DNA of 33,495 bases. It comes from an uncultured bacterium. Lineage in GTDB: Bacteria; Verrucomicrobiota; Verrucomicrobiia; Opitutales; Intestinicryptomonadaceae. Positions 27,161 to 33,495 of this stretch are shown here, one piece after another. The notes beneath the pieces are model-generated. The model searched no databases and was not told the DNA's origin. It saw nothing but the letters and a program-made list of their open reading frames with translations. A program made the position numbers and the translations under genes. The stretch's first letter is position 1; each line of letters opens with the position of its first letter. The DNA is taken from positions 1 to 33,495 of the forward strand of contig CAJMOT010000005.1 of the NCBI GenBank assembly GCA_905214995.1. The letters are read 5' to 3'.

Positions 27161-27442
27161 ATGAATTCTCAAAATTACCGCTTGCAGGTCTGGTATTCCG
27201 GCCGCGTCCAGGGCGTGGGATTCCGCTGGAAGGCCGCGGAAATCGCCAAGGGATACGACGTGTGCGGATACGTCGAAAACCTTGACGACGGCAGGGTGCG
27301 GCTCTGCGCGAAGGGCGAAAAGGGGGAGGTGCGCGCGTTCGCCGACAGGCTCGCGGAGTCGATGGCGGACTTCATCCGCTCGTCGGAGGAACGCGAGGAT
27401 TTCTGCGACTCGAAATTTTCCGGATTCACAATAAGGGCCTGA
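27161..27442 (+). CDS. acyP: Acylphosphatase
   Basis: 93 residues, full length. It hydrolyses acyl phosphates such as acetyl phosphate or carbamoyl phosphate in the cytoplasm. The signature WYSGRVQGVGFRW carries catalytic Arg22, and GYVENLDDGRV carries catalytic Asn39. The end of the domain (EDFCDSKFSGFTIR) is intact. It precedes the ABC transporter genes by 36 bases on the same strand, so it is probably co-transcribed; a functional tie is not evident. Confidence 0.93.
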   Translation: MNSQNYRLQVWYSGRVQGVGFRWKAAEIAKGYDVCGYVENLDDGRVRLCAKGEKGEVRAFADRLAESMADFIRSSEEREDFCDSKFSGFTIRA

Positions 27443-27478
27443 CGCCGCGCGCCGGTTTCCCCGCTTTCGCAATAAAAG

Positions 27479-28306
27479 ATGTCCGAAGCCATCACAGTAA
27501 AAAACCTGAAAAAATATTACGGCAGCGGAATGCGCTCGCGGGCGATAGCCGCCCTTGACGGCGCGACGTTCTCCGTCGAATCCGGCGAGATATTCGGGCT
27601 GCTCGGCGCAAACGGCGCGGGCAAGAGCACCGCGATCAAAATCATAACGGGGCTCATAAGGCAGAGCTCGGGCGAATGCCTCGTGTTCGGGCAGAAGCTC
27701 TCGAGGGCGGCGCGGGCGCAAATGGGGTATCTTCCGGAATCGCCCTATTTTTACAGGTTTCTGACGGGATTCGAGCTCACGGTATTTTACGCCAAGCTTT
27801 GCGGAATGAAGACCGCCGAAGCGAAAGCCGCGGCGATGAGGGCTCTGAACACGGTGGGGCTCGACGACGCCGCGGACAGGAGGCTCGCGCTCTACTCCAA
27901 GGGAATGACCCAGCGCGCGGGGCTAGCGCAGGCGATAGTCCACAACCCCAAGCTTCTCGTGCTCGACGAGCCCGCCTCCGGCCTCGACCCGGTCGGCGCC
28001 GACGACCTGTGCAATATAATCCTGCGGCTGAAAGGCGAGGGCAAAACCATACTGCTTTCGTCGCACATAATGGGGGAGATAGAAAAACTCTGCGACAGGA
28101 TAGCCATAATGTCGCGCGGAAGCGTGGCGGCGGCGGGCAGAACGTCGGAGCTGTTGGAAATAAAGGGCGGGTACGACCTCTCGTTCTCGTCGGAATCCCC
28201 CGGGCGCGTTCTCGAAGCGGCCGAGTCCGCGGGCGCGAAAGCCGCGAAGCTTTCCCCCGCAAAAATCAAGCTGGACGAATTTTTCAGGAGCATCGCAAGG
28301 AAATGA
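27479..28306 (+). CDS. ABC transporter ATP-binding protein
   Basis: 275 residues. It powers an ABC-2-type exporter from the cytoplasmic side. Walker A is GANGAGKST (about 43-51), the Q-loop region is QMGYLPESPYFY, the signature is YSKGMTQRAGLAQAI (a variant of LSGGQ with S-K-G-M), Walker B is LLVLDEPASGLDP (about 159-171), and the H-loop is LSSHIMGEIE. The last ~70 residues form the extra C-terminal domain seen in the CcmA/GldA/NatA group. Its TGA overlaps the ATG of the permease gene (ATGA), so the two are translationally coupled. Confidence 0.93.
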   Translation: MSEAITVKNLKKYYGSGMRSRAIAALDGATFSVESGEIFGLLGANGAGKSTAIKIITGLIRQSSGECLVFGQKLSRAARAQMGYLPESPYFYRFLTGFELTVFYAKLCGMKTAEAKAAAMRALNTVGLDDAADRRLALYSKGMTQRAGLAQAIVHNPKLLVLDEPASGLDPVGADDLCNIILRLKGEGKTILLSSHIMGEIEKLCDRIAIMSRGSVAAAGRTSELLEIKGGYDLSFSSESPGRVLEAAESAGAKAAKLSPAKIKLDEFFRSIARK

Positions 28307-29085
28307 GGCGCGCATACATAATATCTGCAAACACGTTTCGGGAGGCTCTGCGGCAAAAGCTGATTTTGCTGCTCGCGCTCGTCGCCCTGGGGCTGGTGGC
28401 GTCGTCAAACTGCTTTTTGAAGCTCGACCTCGGGCACGAGCGGCTGAAATTCGTGTTCGACTTCACCTCGGGCGCGCTCGGATTTTTCGGCTCCATAATA
28501 GCGATTGTGGCTACCTGCCAGCTATTCCATTCCGAATTTGAAAACCGCACCGCGATAACGCTGCTCTCCAAGCCCGTCGGGAGGCTCGGCTTCGCGTGCG
28601 GCAAGGCCGGCGGGGCGTTCGCGGCCCTCGCGCTGTTCTGCGCGGTGGTGTCCGCCTGCGGATGCGCGATGATAGCGTTGGCCTCGGGCTCCGCGCCCGC
28701 CGCCGCGGGGGGGCTCTCGCCAAACTACGCGGGCATAGCCGTATTTGCCGCGATACAATGGGCCAAGCTTTGCGCGATAGCCTCCGTGTCCGCGCTGGTG
28801 TGCTCGGTCTCGACTTCCCTGCTCTTTTCGGTCGCCGTGTCCCTCGGGATTGTGGCGATATGCTCGATGGGCGGGATAAGCGACGCGCTCGGGGCGCCGA
28901 AAACCTTTATGGGGGATCTCTCCGCGGCGATTTTCCCCAATTTGAAAGTTTTCAACGCCTCCGAAGCCTTCGCGTTCGGCGCGGTCGACACAAGGGCGTC
29001 GCTCGCGGCGTTCGCGTATGCCGCGGCCTACTCGGCGGTATGCCTCGCCCTTTCGGCGTGGGCGTTTACAAAGAGGGAATTTTAG
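28303..29085 (+). CDS. ABC-2-type transporter permease
   Basis: 260 residues. About six hydrophobic segments span the inner membrane: LILLLALVALGLVASS, FGSIIAIVATCQLF, FAALALFCAVVSACGCAMIAL, IAVFAAIQWAKLCAIASVSALV, SLLFSVAVSLGIVAICS and AAYSAVCLALSAWAF. FHSEFENRTAITLLSKPV is the cytoplasmic loop typical of ABC-2 permeases that contacts the ATPase. The start overlaps the ATPase stop by four bases. It is about half the length of two-module exporters, so it probably works as a homodimer. The substrate is unknown. Confidence 0.88.
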   Translation: MRRAYIISANTFREALRQKLILLLALVALGLVASSNCFLKLDLGHERLKFVFDFTSGALGFFGSIIAIVATCQLFHSEFENRTAITLLSKPVGRLGFACGKAGGAFAALALFCAVVSACGCAMIALASGSAPAAAGGLSPNYAGIAVFAAIQWAKLCAIASVSALVCSVSTSLLFSVAVSLGIVAICSMGGISDALGAPKTFMGDLSAAIFPNLKVFNASEAFAFGAVDTRASLAAFAYAAAYSAVCLALSAWAFTKREF

Positions 29086-29087
29086 CT

Positions 29088-29834
29088 ATGGGGCTCTTCG
29101 ACACTGCGCGGCTCTGGGCGGTTTTCGCGGCCGCATTCGCGCTTGCGGGGCTCTGCCTCGGCCCGCTCGAAAGAATTGCCGAACGCCCCATGCCGGTTTC
29201 GGAATCTCCGGAAACCGTGAGGGCGGCTGTGGGCGCGGGGGCGGTGTTCGAGGTGCTCGGCGGATATGCGTCGCTCGCCGCGGACTTCGCGTGGATAAAG
29301 AGCTATGTGGACTGGACGCGGAAGGACATTCCGGCGTGCACGGCCTCCATGGAGCTCGCCGTCGCCCTCGACCCGCACATGAAGCAGTTCTGGCGCGACG
29401 CCGCGGCCATCGTCGCCTTCGACTATCCCCACTGGAAGCTGGCGGGAGTCGGGAATGGCGGGGAGCCTTCCGAAGCTCTGAGACTGCTGAAAGCCCGCTA
29501 CGGGCGCGACGGGATAAAATTCGCCGACCGCGGGCTAAAAATTTTCCCCGACGACGAAAGCCTGCTTATCCAAAAGGCGTCGATAGCAATGGCGAACCTC
29601 GACGACTACGGGACGGCGGAGGAGTGCTACGCCAAAATGGCCGCGAAAAGGGACGCCCCCGTGTACATTTTGCGCCGGTACGCCGCCCTGCTGATGCGCA
29701 ACGGCAAGTTCGCCGAGGCGGTTAAGACGATGGAGCGCATGGATCCGGAAATTCCCGAAGACTCGCCGCTGAAAGCAACTGTTCGCCGCCAGCTCGAAGA
29801 GGCGCGCAAGTTGATGGAAAAGTCGAAATTGTAG
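29088..29834 (+). CDS. Membrane-anchored TPR-like protein
   Basis: 248 residues starting two bases after the permease stop. One N-terminal membrane helix (LWAVFAAAFALAGLCLGPL) anchors it, leaving a large domain, probably periplasmic. Helical repeats can be seen: FEVLGGYASLAADFAWIKSY, ACTASMELAVALDPHMKQFW, KFADRGLKIFPDDESLLIQKA, NLDDYGTAEECYAKMA and MRNGKFAEAVKTMERMDPE, which resemble tetratricopeptide units. Tight spacing with the ABC genes indicates one operon, in which this protein may be an accessory or scaffold of the exporter. That role is inferred only from position. A tRNA follows 83 bases later. Confidence 0.8.
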   Translation: MGLFDTARLWAVFAAAFALAGLCLGPLERIAERPMPVSESPETVRAAVGAGAVFEVLGGYASLAADFAWIKSYVDWTRKDIPACTASMELAVALDPHMKQFWRDAAAIVAFDYPHWKLAGVGNGGEPSEALRLLKARYGRDGIKFADRGLKIFPDDESLLIQKASIAMANLDDYGTAEECYAKMAAKRDAPVYILRRYAALLMRNGKFAEAVKTMERMDPEIPEDSPLKATVRRQLEEARKLMEKSKL

Positions 29835-29874
29835 GGGGTTTTGGAGGCAAATTGCGGAAAGCGCAAAAAAAAGC

Positions 29875-29902
29875 TTGCCAAACGGCGGGGAACGGGTAGC
29901 GT
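29875..29902 (+). promoter_or_regulatory. Putative promoter of tRNA-Pro (GGG)
   Basis: TTGCCA (29875-29880) and TAGCGT (29897-29902), spaced 16 bases, precede the tRNA at 29918. Confidence 0.3.
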
Positions 29903-29917
29903 CAATTACTTAATTTT

Positions 29918-29994
29918 CGGGCCGTAGCGCAGTCTGGGAGCGCGCTTGCATGGGGTGCAAGAGGTCCCGAGTTCGATCCTCGGCGGCCCGACCA
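29918..29994 (+). tRNA. tRNA-Pro (GGG)
   Basis: Acceptor CGGGCCG (29918-29924) pairs with CGGCCCG (29984-29990), discriminator A, encoded CCA at 29992-29994. Anticodon stem CTTGC/GCAAG with loop ATGGGGT gives GGG. T-loop GTTCGAT. It is followed directly by a run of T without a separate hairpin. Confidence 0.94.
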
Positions 29995-30694
29995 TTTTTT
30001 CGTTAAACGTCAAAAGATTGGGGGGTCGGCGCCAGATTCCGTGGAGGAATTTTCGCCTTTCCTCAAAGAATGCAGGGCGGATAAAAAAGAAAACTCCAAC
30101 GCCAAGAAATGCGGAATAAGCATTTTTAGAATTTAGGATATGCGTAATTAACCCCGCATTCTGCGAACGCCCATAATTGGCGATTTTCAAATCGCGTTTG
30201 CATTCGCAAACCGTCTTGCCCTTCGGGTCTCTCGCCGCCGAAAAGACCAATTCGCATTTCGTTTCAAAGTCTCCGTCTCCGGACGCCCGGCTTTGAATCG
30301 GCTTCATTTTCCCGCGAATCCCTCTCCTCATAACGCGCCCTGCGGCGGGCCGAACGATAAGCCGCACCGCTCGTCGATTTCGCCCAATCTTCCTCCAATG
30401 CGCATAGCAATGAATTATCCGGCGCGAGCCGCACAATCGGCCTGGCGATCCGGCCGCTTGCGGTCAACTTCCAAAAGCGGGCTCTCTCAACCGATCCGCA
30501 ATATGCTTTATGCCTTAAATTCCTAAATTGCGCACGGGCATTGTAAGACTTTTGTATTCTTCTCTCCTTCTTCTTATCTATTCCGCAATCTTTGAAGTTG
30601 GACGGATTTTTTGACAAATTGCATATCTGACGGCGGCAAGCCGATAATCGTACAATTTCTATTTTTTGGTTGATTTCTGTTTATTCTTTGATTC
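29995..30694. other. Gene-poor region after tRNA-Pro (GGG)
   Basis: About 700 bases with no supported gene. The open frames are antisense to the tRNA or Arg-rich. It holds dispersed repeat copy B (30097-30213) and, at 30496-30505, the decamer CCGCAATATG. The part after 30530 becomes AT-rich and leads into the promoter of the next gene. Confidence 0.5.
30097..30213. repeat. Dispersed repeat copy B
   Basis: It matches 7446-7563 over its whole length with about one base of length difference. It lies 102 bases after tRNA-Pro (GGG), while copy A lies 234 bases after tRNA-Asp. Weaker similarity continues beyond 30213 on the protein level (minus strand F-x-A-x-A-R before VCECKR). Confidence 0.65.
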
Positions 30695-30710
30695 TTTGAT
30701 AAATATCAAA
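30695..30710. promoter_or_regulatory. Operator-like inverted repeat before the WbsX/GH99-like gene
   Basis: TTTGATA (30695-30701) and TATCAAA (30704-30710) form a perfect 7-bp inverted repeat with a 2-base spacer, 21 bases before the ATG. TTGATA at 30696 also has an AT-rich -10-like stretch (ATATAT) 17 bases on, so the repeat would overlap a -35. Confidence 0.35.
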
Positions 30711-30731
30711 TATTTCCAATATATTCAATCT

Positions 30732-31877
30732 ATGAAACTCAAATATCTAAAACTCCCGTTTGCCGCTTTTATCGCCATTGCCGCATTTGCCTGCGCAACA
30801 GCCGCAGGCGGACAGACAACGGAACCGCCAACCAAACGGGCGACAATAGGCGTCTACTACTTTGACGGTTGGTCGGGGAAAAACCGCTATGACGGCAATC
30901 CGTCCCAACCGTGGGCAAAGGGAGCGCCCACGCATTTGACTAAAAAGCTCGCGGAGGACTTCGGGCTGCGCGAGCCCGTCTGGGGCTGGAGGAACGACTC
31001 TCAGGAAATAATGGACCGCCAGATAACGCTCGCCGCGGAAAACGGCGTGGATTTCTTCCTGTTCTGCTGGTATTGGAAAGACAACAGAGGCCCCATAAAC
31101 GAGGACGCGATAAAATCGCAGCCGACGCACACGAGCCTCAACCTCTATCTGAATTCCAAGGAAAAGGACAAGCTCAAATACTGCCTGCTCATCGCCAACC
31201 ACGGAGGAGCCGAAATAATCGGAGACAAAAACTGGGAGGACGCCGTAAGGCACTGGGCAAGGCATTTCTCCGACCCGCAGTATGTGCGCGTCGGCGGAAA
31301 GCCGTTGGTGGTCATATTCGGCAGCGGCGCAAATTCCATAACCGACGGGCAGATAGAAATAATGCGCGAAACCGCTAAAAAGCTCGGCTTTAAAGACGGG
31401 CTCGCCATAGCGTGTTGCCATGGCAAGCGCCCATCTTTCGACATCGCGACGCGCTACAACGTCAACACCTCGTACAAGGGCGAGAGCAGGGAGCTTCCGT
31501 ACTCCGACATCGCGAACGCGACTAAATCAACGTGGAACGGCAGCCCCGAACAGCCGTTCATTCCCACTATAACGTGCGGCTGGGACAAGCGGCCGTGGGA
31601 GGGCAAAGGGCCGGAGGGTCTCGGCAGCACGCCCGTGGGCGGATATTATGCCGGAGACACTCCCGAGGCTTTCGGCAAGCTGTTGTCGGATGCGATAAAG
31701 TGGATGGACGAAAATCCGGAAAAAACCACCAAAGAGCGCATAGCGCTCATATATGCATGGAACGAGCTCGGCGAGGGCGGATACCTCGTCCCGACAAAGG
31801 GGGATCCGGAGGCGAAGAAGCTGAAAACCATCGGGAAAATAGTCGGCGCACGAAGCGATTCAAACCGCGGAAAGTAA
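30732..31877 (+). CDS. Secreted WbsX/GH99-like domain protein
   Basis: 381 residues. The ATG at 30732 opens a signal peptide (KLKYLKLPFAAFIAIAAFACATA). The rest reads as the WbsX domain, related to GH99 endo-alpha-mannosidases and called 'glycosyltransferase WbsX' in databases: IGVYYFDGWSG at the start, WGWRNDSQEIMDRQITLAAENGVDFFLF cut to its core ITLAAENGVDFFLFCWYW, YVRVGGKPLVVIFG in the middle, and the signature YAWNELGEGGYLVPT near the end, where the family usually has N-x-W-N-E-W-x-E-G-x-x-L-E-P. Secreted members are more likely glycan hydrolases than transferases. The acidic residues of that motif are conserved. It stands alone between tRNA genes, with an AT-rich promoter region. Confidence 0.8.
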   Translation: MKLKYLKLPFAAFIAIAAFACATAAGGQTTEPPTKRATIGVYYFDGWSGKNRYDGNPSQPWAKGAPTHLTKKLAEDFGLREPVWGWRNDSQEIMDRQITLAAENGVDFFLFCWYWKDNRGPINEDAIKSQPTHTSLNLYLNSKEKDKLKYCLLIANHGGAEIIGDKNWEDAVRHWARHFSDPQYVRVGGKPLVVIFGSGANSITDGQIEIMRETAKKLGFKDGLAIACCHGKRPSFDIATRYNVNTSYKGESRELPYSDIANATKSTWNGSPEQPFIPTITCGWDKRPWEGKGPEGLGSTPVGGYYAGDTPEAFGKLLSDAIKWMDENPEKTTKERIALIYAWNELGEGGYLVPTKGDPEAKKLKTIGKIVGARSDSNRGK

Positions 31878-32059
31878 ACCGCCGCAGCGCGGATAAGGCG
31901 GCGTATTATATCTTCCCCCATCGGCATAGCGCGCGCGGAGTTCCCCGCAATCCGCGCCGGAAAAGGCTAACGGCAAAAGCTCCGCGTCAATATCGGGCGC
32001 GGCGTTTTTTTTGCGCCGCATTCGCAAATTTCGCGCGAATTGCGCCCAAAGCCGTTCGC

Positions 32060-32089
32060 AAAAAAACGGCTCCCCGCGCGGGAAGCCGC
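32060..32089 (-). terminator. Terminator of tRNA-Phe
   Basis: On the minus strand CGGCTTCCCGCGCGGGGAGCCG folds on itself with one mismatch and runs into seven T, a few bases after the tRNA CCA. Confidence 0.75.
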
Positions 32090-32095
32090 AAAAAA

Positions 32096-32171
32096 TGGTG
32101 GCCAGACCAGGAATCGAACCAGGGACACAAGGATTTTCAGTCCTCCGCTCTACCAACTGAGCTATCTGGCC
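32096..32171 (-). tRNA. tRNA-Phe (GAA)
   Basis: On the minus strand, acceptor GGCCAGA (from 32171) pairs with TCTGGCC, discriminator A, encoded CCA ending at 32096. D-arm TAGCTCAGTTGGTAGAGC, anticodon loop CTGAAAA with GAA, and T-loop GTTCGAT are all standard. Confidence 0.95.
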
Positions 32172-32186
32172 AAAAGTTAAAGCTCC

Positions 32187-32215
32187 ATTCCATTTTAAAT
32201 GCCCGGACATGTCAA
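32187..32215 (-). promoter_or_regulatory. Promoter of tRNA-Phe
   Basis: On the minus strand TTGACA (32210-32215) and TGGAAT (32187-32192) are 17 bases apart; the start would be about nine bases before the tRNA. Confidence 0.5.
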
Positions 32216-32521
32216 TATAATTTTTTCAAATATTTCCGCAGCGCGCCGCCCCCCCCCCCATCGGCGGCGAAGGGCAAATCGCGCCATGCCGGACGTCAGA
32301 TAAAAGTTTTACATATTGCAAACTAATATCTTAAAAAGACGCAAACCCAAGCGGCATGAATTTTTTCCAATCTTCCTTCAAGGAATTTTACGGACAAACC
32401 AAACCTCCATCGGAACGCTTGTTTCCCCGCTTATGCCGGCATATAAGAATCATCATTCTCATATCGCCGCGCGGTTTTGCCCGCCGACCGTTTTTTATCC
32501 GAATTTGTTTTCCGAAACGCG

Positions 32522-32560
32522 CAAAAAATACCGCCGCTGCGCGAGAAACTCAAACGGCGG
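32522..32560 (-). terminator. Possible terminator of the uvrA-family gene
   Basis: CCGCCG (32531-32536) and CGGCGG (32555-32560) form a short stem with an 18-base loop; on the minus strand it runs into TATTTTTTG, about 65 bases after the stop. Confidence 0.4.
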
Positions 32561-32624
32561 AAAAAAACGCAAGCACATGTTGCCAAGCGGTTCCGGCACG
32601 GCGCCTAATTCATCCAAACGGCCT

Positions 32625-33495
32625 TTACAGAAACTTTCCCGTCCGGCTTTCGGGGGAATTTTTTATCTCTTCGGGCGTTCCCGCCGCCACTATCCTCCCT
32701 CCGTCGCCGCCTCCGCCGGGACCCATGTCTATTATGTAGTCGGCGTTGCGGATTACGTCCAAATCGTGCTCTATGACCACTATTGTCGCCCCGTTTTCGA
32801 CGAGCCTTTGAAAAACGCCGAGCAGAGTCCGGACGTCGAGCGGGTGGAGGCCGATAGTGGGCTCGTCGAATATGAATAGGGAATCCGACTGCGTTTTACC
32901 CATTTCCCCCGCGAGCTTCAGCCTCTGCGCTTCTCCGCCGGAAAGGCTCGGCGTGTCCTCGCCGAGAGTAAGATAGCCGAGCCCCATGTCGCAAAGCGTC
33001 CGCAGCCGTTGGCATACCGTTTTCATTCCGGCGCACGCGGAGAGCGCGCCGAGGGCGTCCATAGCCATTATTTCCGGCAGCGAATGCTCCCCGCCCTTCC
33101 CCGAATGTCTTATATTGTACGCCTCTTTCGAGTAGCGCGACCCGCCGCACCCGGGGCACGGGATATCCACGTCCGGCAGAAACTGCACGTCGAGGCTTAT
33201 GACGCCCGTGCCGTCGCACATCGGGCAGCGCAATTTGCCCGTGTTGTACGAAAAGTCGCCCGCGCCGCACCCGAGCCGCCTGGCGTCGGGGGTTTTCGCA
33301 AAAATCTTGCGCAGCTCGTCGTGCACGTTCACGTAGGTCGCCACGGTAGAGCGGACGTTGACGCCGATGGGGGCGGCGTCGATGAGCTTGACGCGCGCGA
33401 TGCCGTCCGCCTCGAGGGACGCGACATGCTCCGGCAGCCTCCGCCCCGCAAGCCGCGCGGACAGAGCCGGCGCGAGGCTCTCCAGAACGAAAGTC
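32625..33495 (-). CDS. UvrA-family excinuclease ATPase, C-terminal part
   Basis: The gene runs off the window; about 289 C-terminal residues are visible, and the frame is open above the Met at 33344. The visible part covers the end of UvrA: VKLIDAAPIGVNVRSTVATY, the zinc module CPMCDGTG ... CPGCGGSRY, GLGYLTLGEDTPSLSGGEAQRLKLAGEM (signature LSGGEAQR), Walker B SLFIFDEPTIGLHP, and the H-loop VIEHDLDVIRNADYIIDMGPGG. UvrA recognises DNA damage in nucleotide excision repair. The tail is short and ends TGKFL, and wording such as SPIG-N-V-R-S-T-V-A-T-Y is closer, as I recall, to UvrA-like paralogues than to canonical UvrA, so I leave the symbol empty. No uvrB is nearby. Confidence 0.85.
   Translation of the reverse strand, partial: TFVLESLAPALSARLAGRRLPEHVASLEADGIARVKLIDAAPIGVNVRSTVATYVNVHDELRKIFAKTPDARRLGCGAGDFSYNTGKLRCPMCDGTGVISLDVQFLPDVDIPCPGCGGSRYSKEAYNIRHSGKGGEHSLPEIMAMDALGALSACAGMKTVCQRLRTLCDMGLGYLTLGEDTPSLSGGEAQRLKLAGEMGKTQSDSLFIFDEPTIGLHPLDVRTLLGVFQRLVENGATIVVIEHDLDVIRNADYIIDMGPGGGGDGGRIVAAGTPEEIKNSPESRTGKFL

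Larger units (their letters stand above)
32172..32624. other. Intergenic region between tRNA-Phe and the uvrA-family gene
   Basis: No supported gene. It holds the tRNA-Phe promoter, a run of 11 C (32249-32259), an inverted repeat ATATAAGAAT-CATC-ATTCTCATAT (32441-32464, one mismatch) and a hairpin that may terminate the uvrA-family gene (32522-32560). It is more AT-rich than the coding DNA. Confidence 0.45.

Noticed and set aside
29906..30436. 176-codon minus-strand frame
   Set aside because: Its end is the antisense of tRNA-Pro (the familiar GPPRIELGTS artefact) and the rest covers repeat copy B; no ribosome site.
31995..32018. Hairpin GCGGCG-T8-CGCCGC region as a terminator of the WbsX/GH99-like gene
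   Set aside because: The T run is in the loop rather than after the stem, and it is over 110 bases from the stop.

Overview
The window is high-GC chromosomal DNA of a Gram-negative bacterium: it encodes an RND tripartite efflux pump, several lipoproteins and an LpxL-like acyltransferase. The gene content (exported GH106-like and GH110-like glycosidases, a WbsX/GH99-like protein, a decayed hydrazine-synthase-alpha-like cytochrome gene) points to the PVC group, most likely Verrucomicrobiota (Opitutales-like) or a Lentisphaerae relative. The phylum is inferred from gene families only; no rRNA is present.

Layout. 1-5457: carbohydrate-active block with the 3' part of a GH106-like alpha-L-rhamnosidase gene, an unknown 415-residue exported protein and, converging on it, a beta-helix lipoprotein resembling GH110. 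5649-6964: a decayed MFS drug-transporter gene and a DUF374 acyltransferase. 7089-9394: a gene-poor scar: tRNA-Asp whose 3' end plus terminator is repeated 141 bp downstream, one copy of a dispersed repeat, a small unknown ORF, ferritin, and a truncated serine recombinase. 9394-11495: a redox cassette (exported DUF362 protein, exported flavodoxin, NADPH-dependent FMN reductase-like protein). 11914-12891: nadA. 13233-17419: dnaK-groES-groEL. 17883-24454: tetR-type regulator plus RND pump (membrane fusion protein, permease, outer membrane factor), closed by a strong terminator. 24629-26958: hydrazine-synthase-alpha-like pseudogene, tRNA-Leu, tRNA-Pro(TGG), FKBP isomerase. 27161-29834: acylphosphatase, ABC ATPase, ABC permease, TPR protein. 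29875-32215: tRNA-Pro(GGG), a second copy of the dispersed repeat in a gene-poor stretch, a secreted WbsX/GH99-like protein, tRNA-Phe. 32625-33495: C-terminal part of a UvrA-family protein running off the window.

Working together: the left block would release rhamnose and galactose from complex glycans. The TetR gene, with a palindrome in its own promoter, probably controls the efflux operon behind it. The chaperone genes have a vegetative-type promoter and an operator-like palindrome, but I find no CIRCE element. Four of the five tRNA genes are preceded by a TTGACA box.

I see no clearly new defence or mobile system. The most unusual material is the tRNA-associated repeat pair, the duplicated tRNA-Asp 3' end, three decayed genes (MFS, hydrazine-synthase-like, recombinase), and the exported DUF362-flavodoxin pair.
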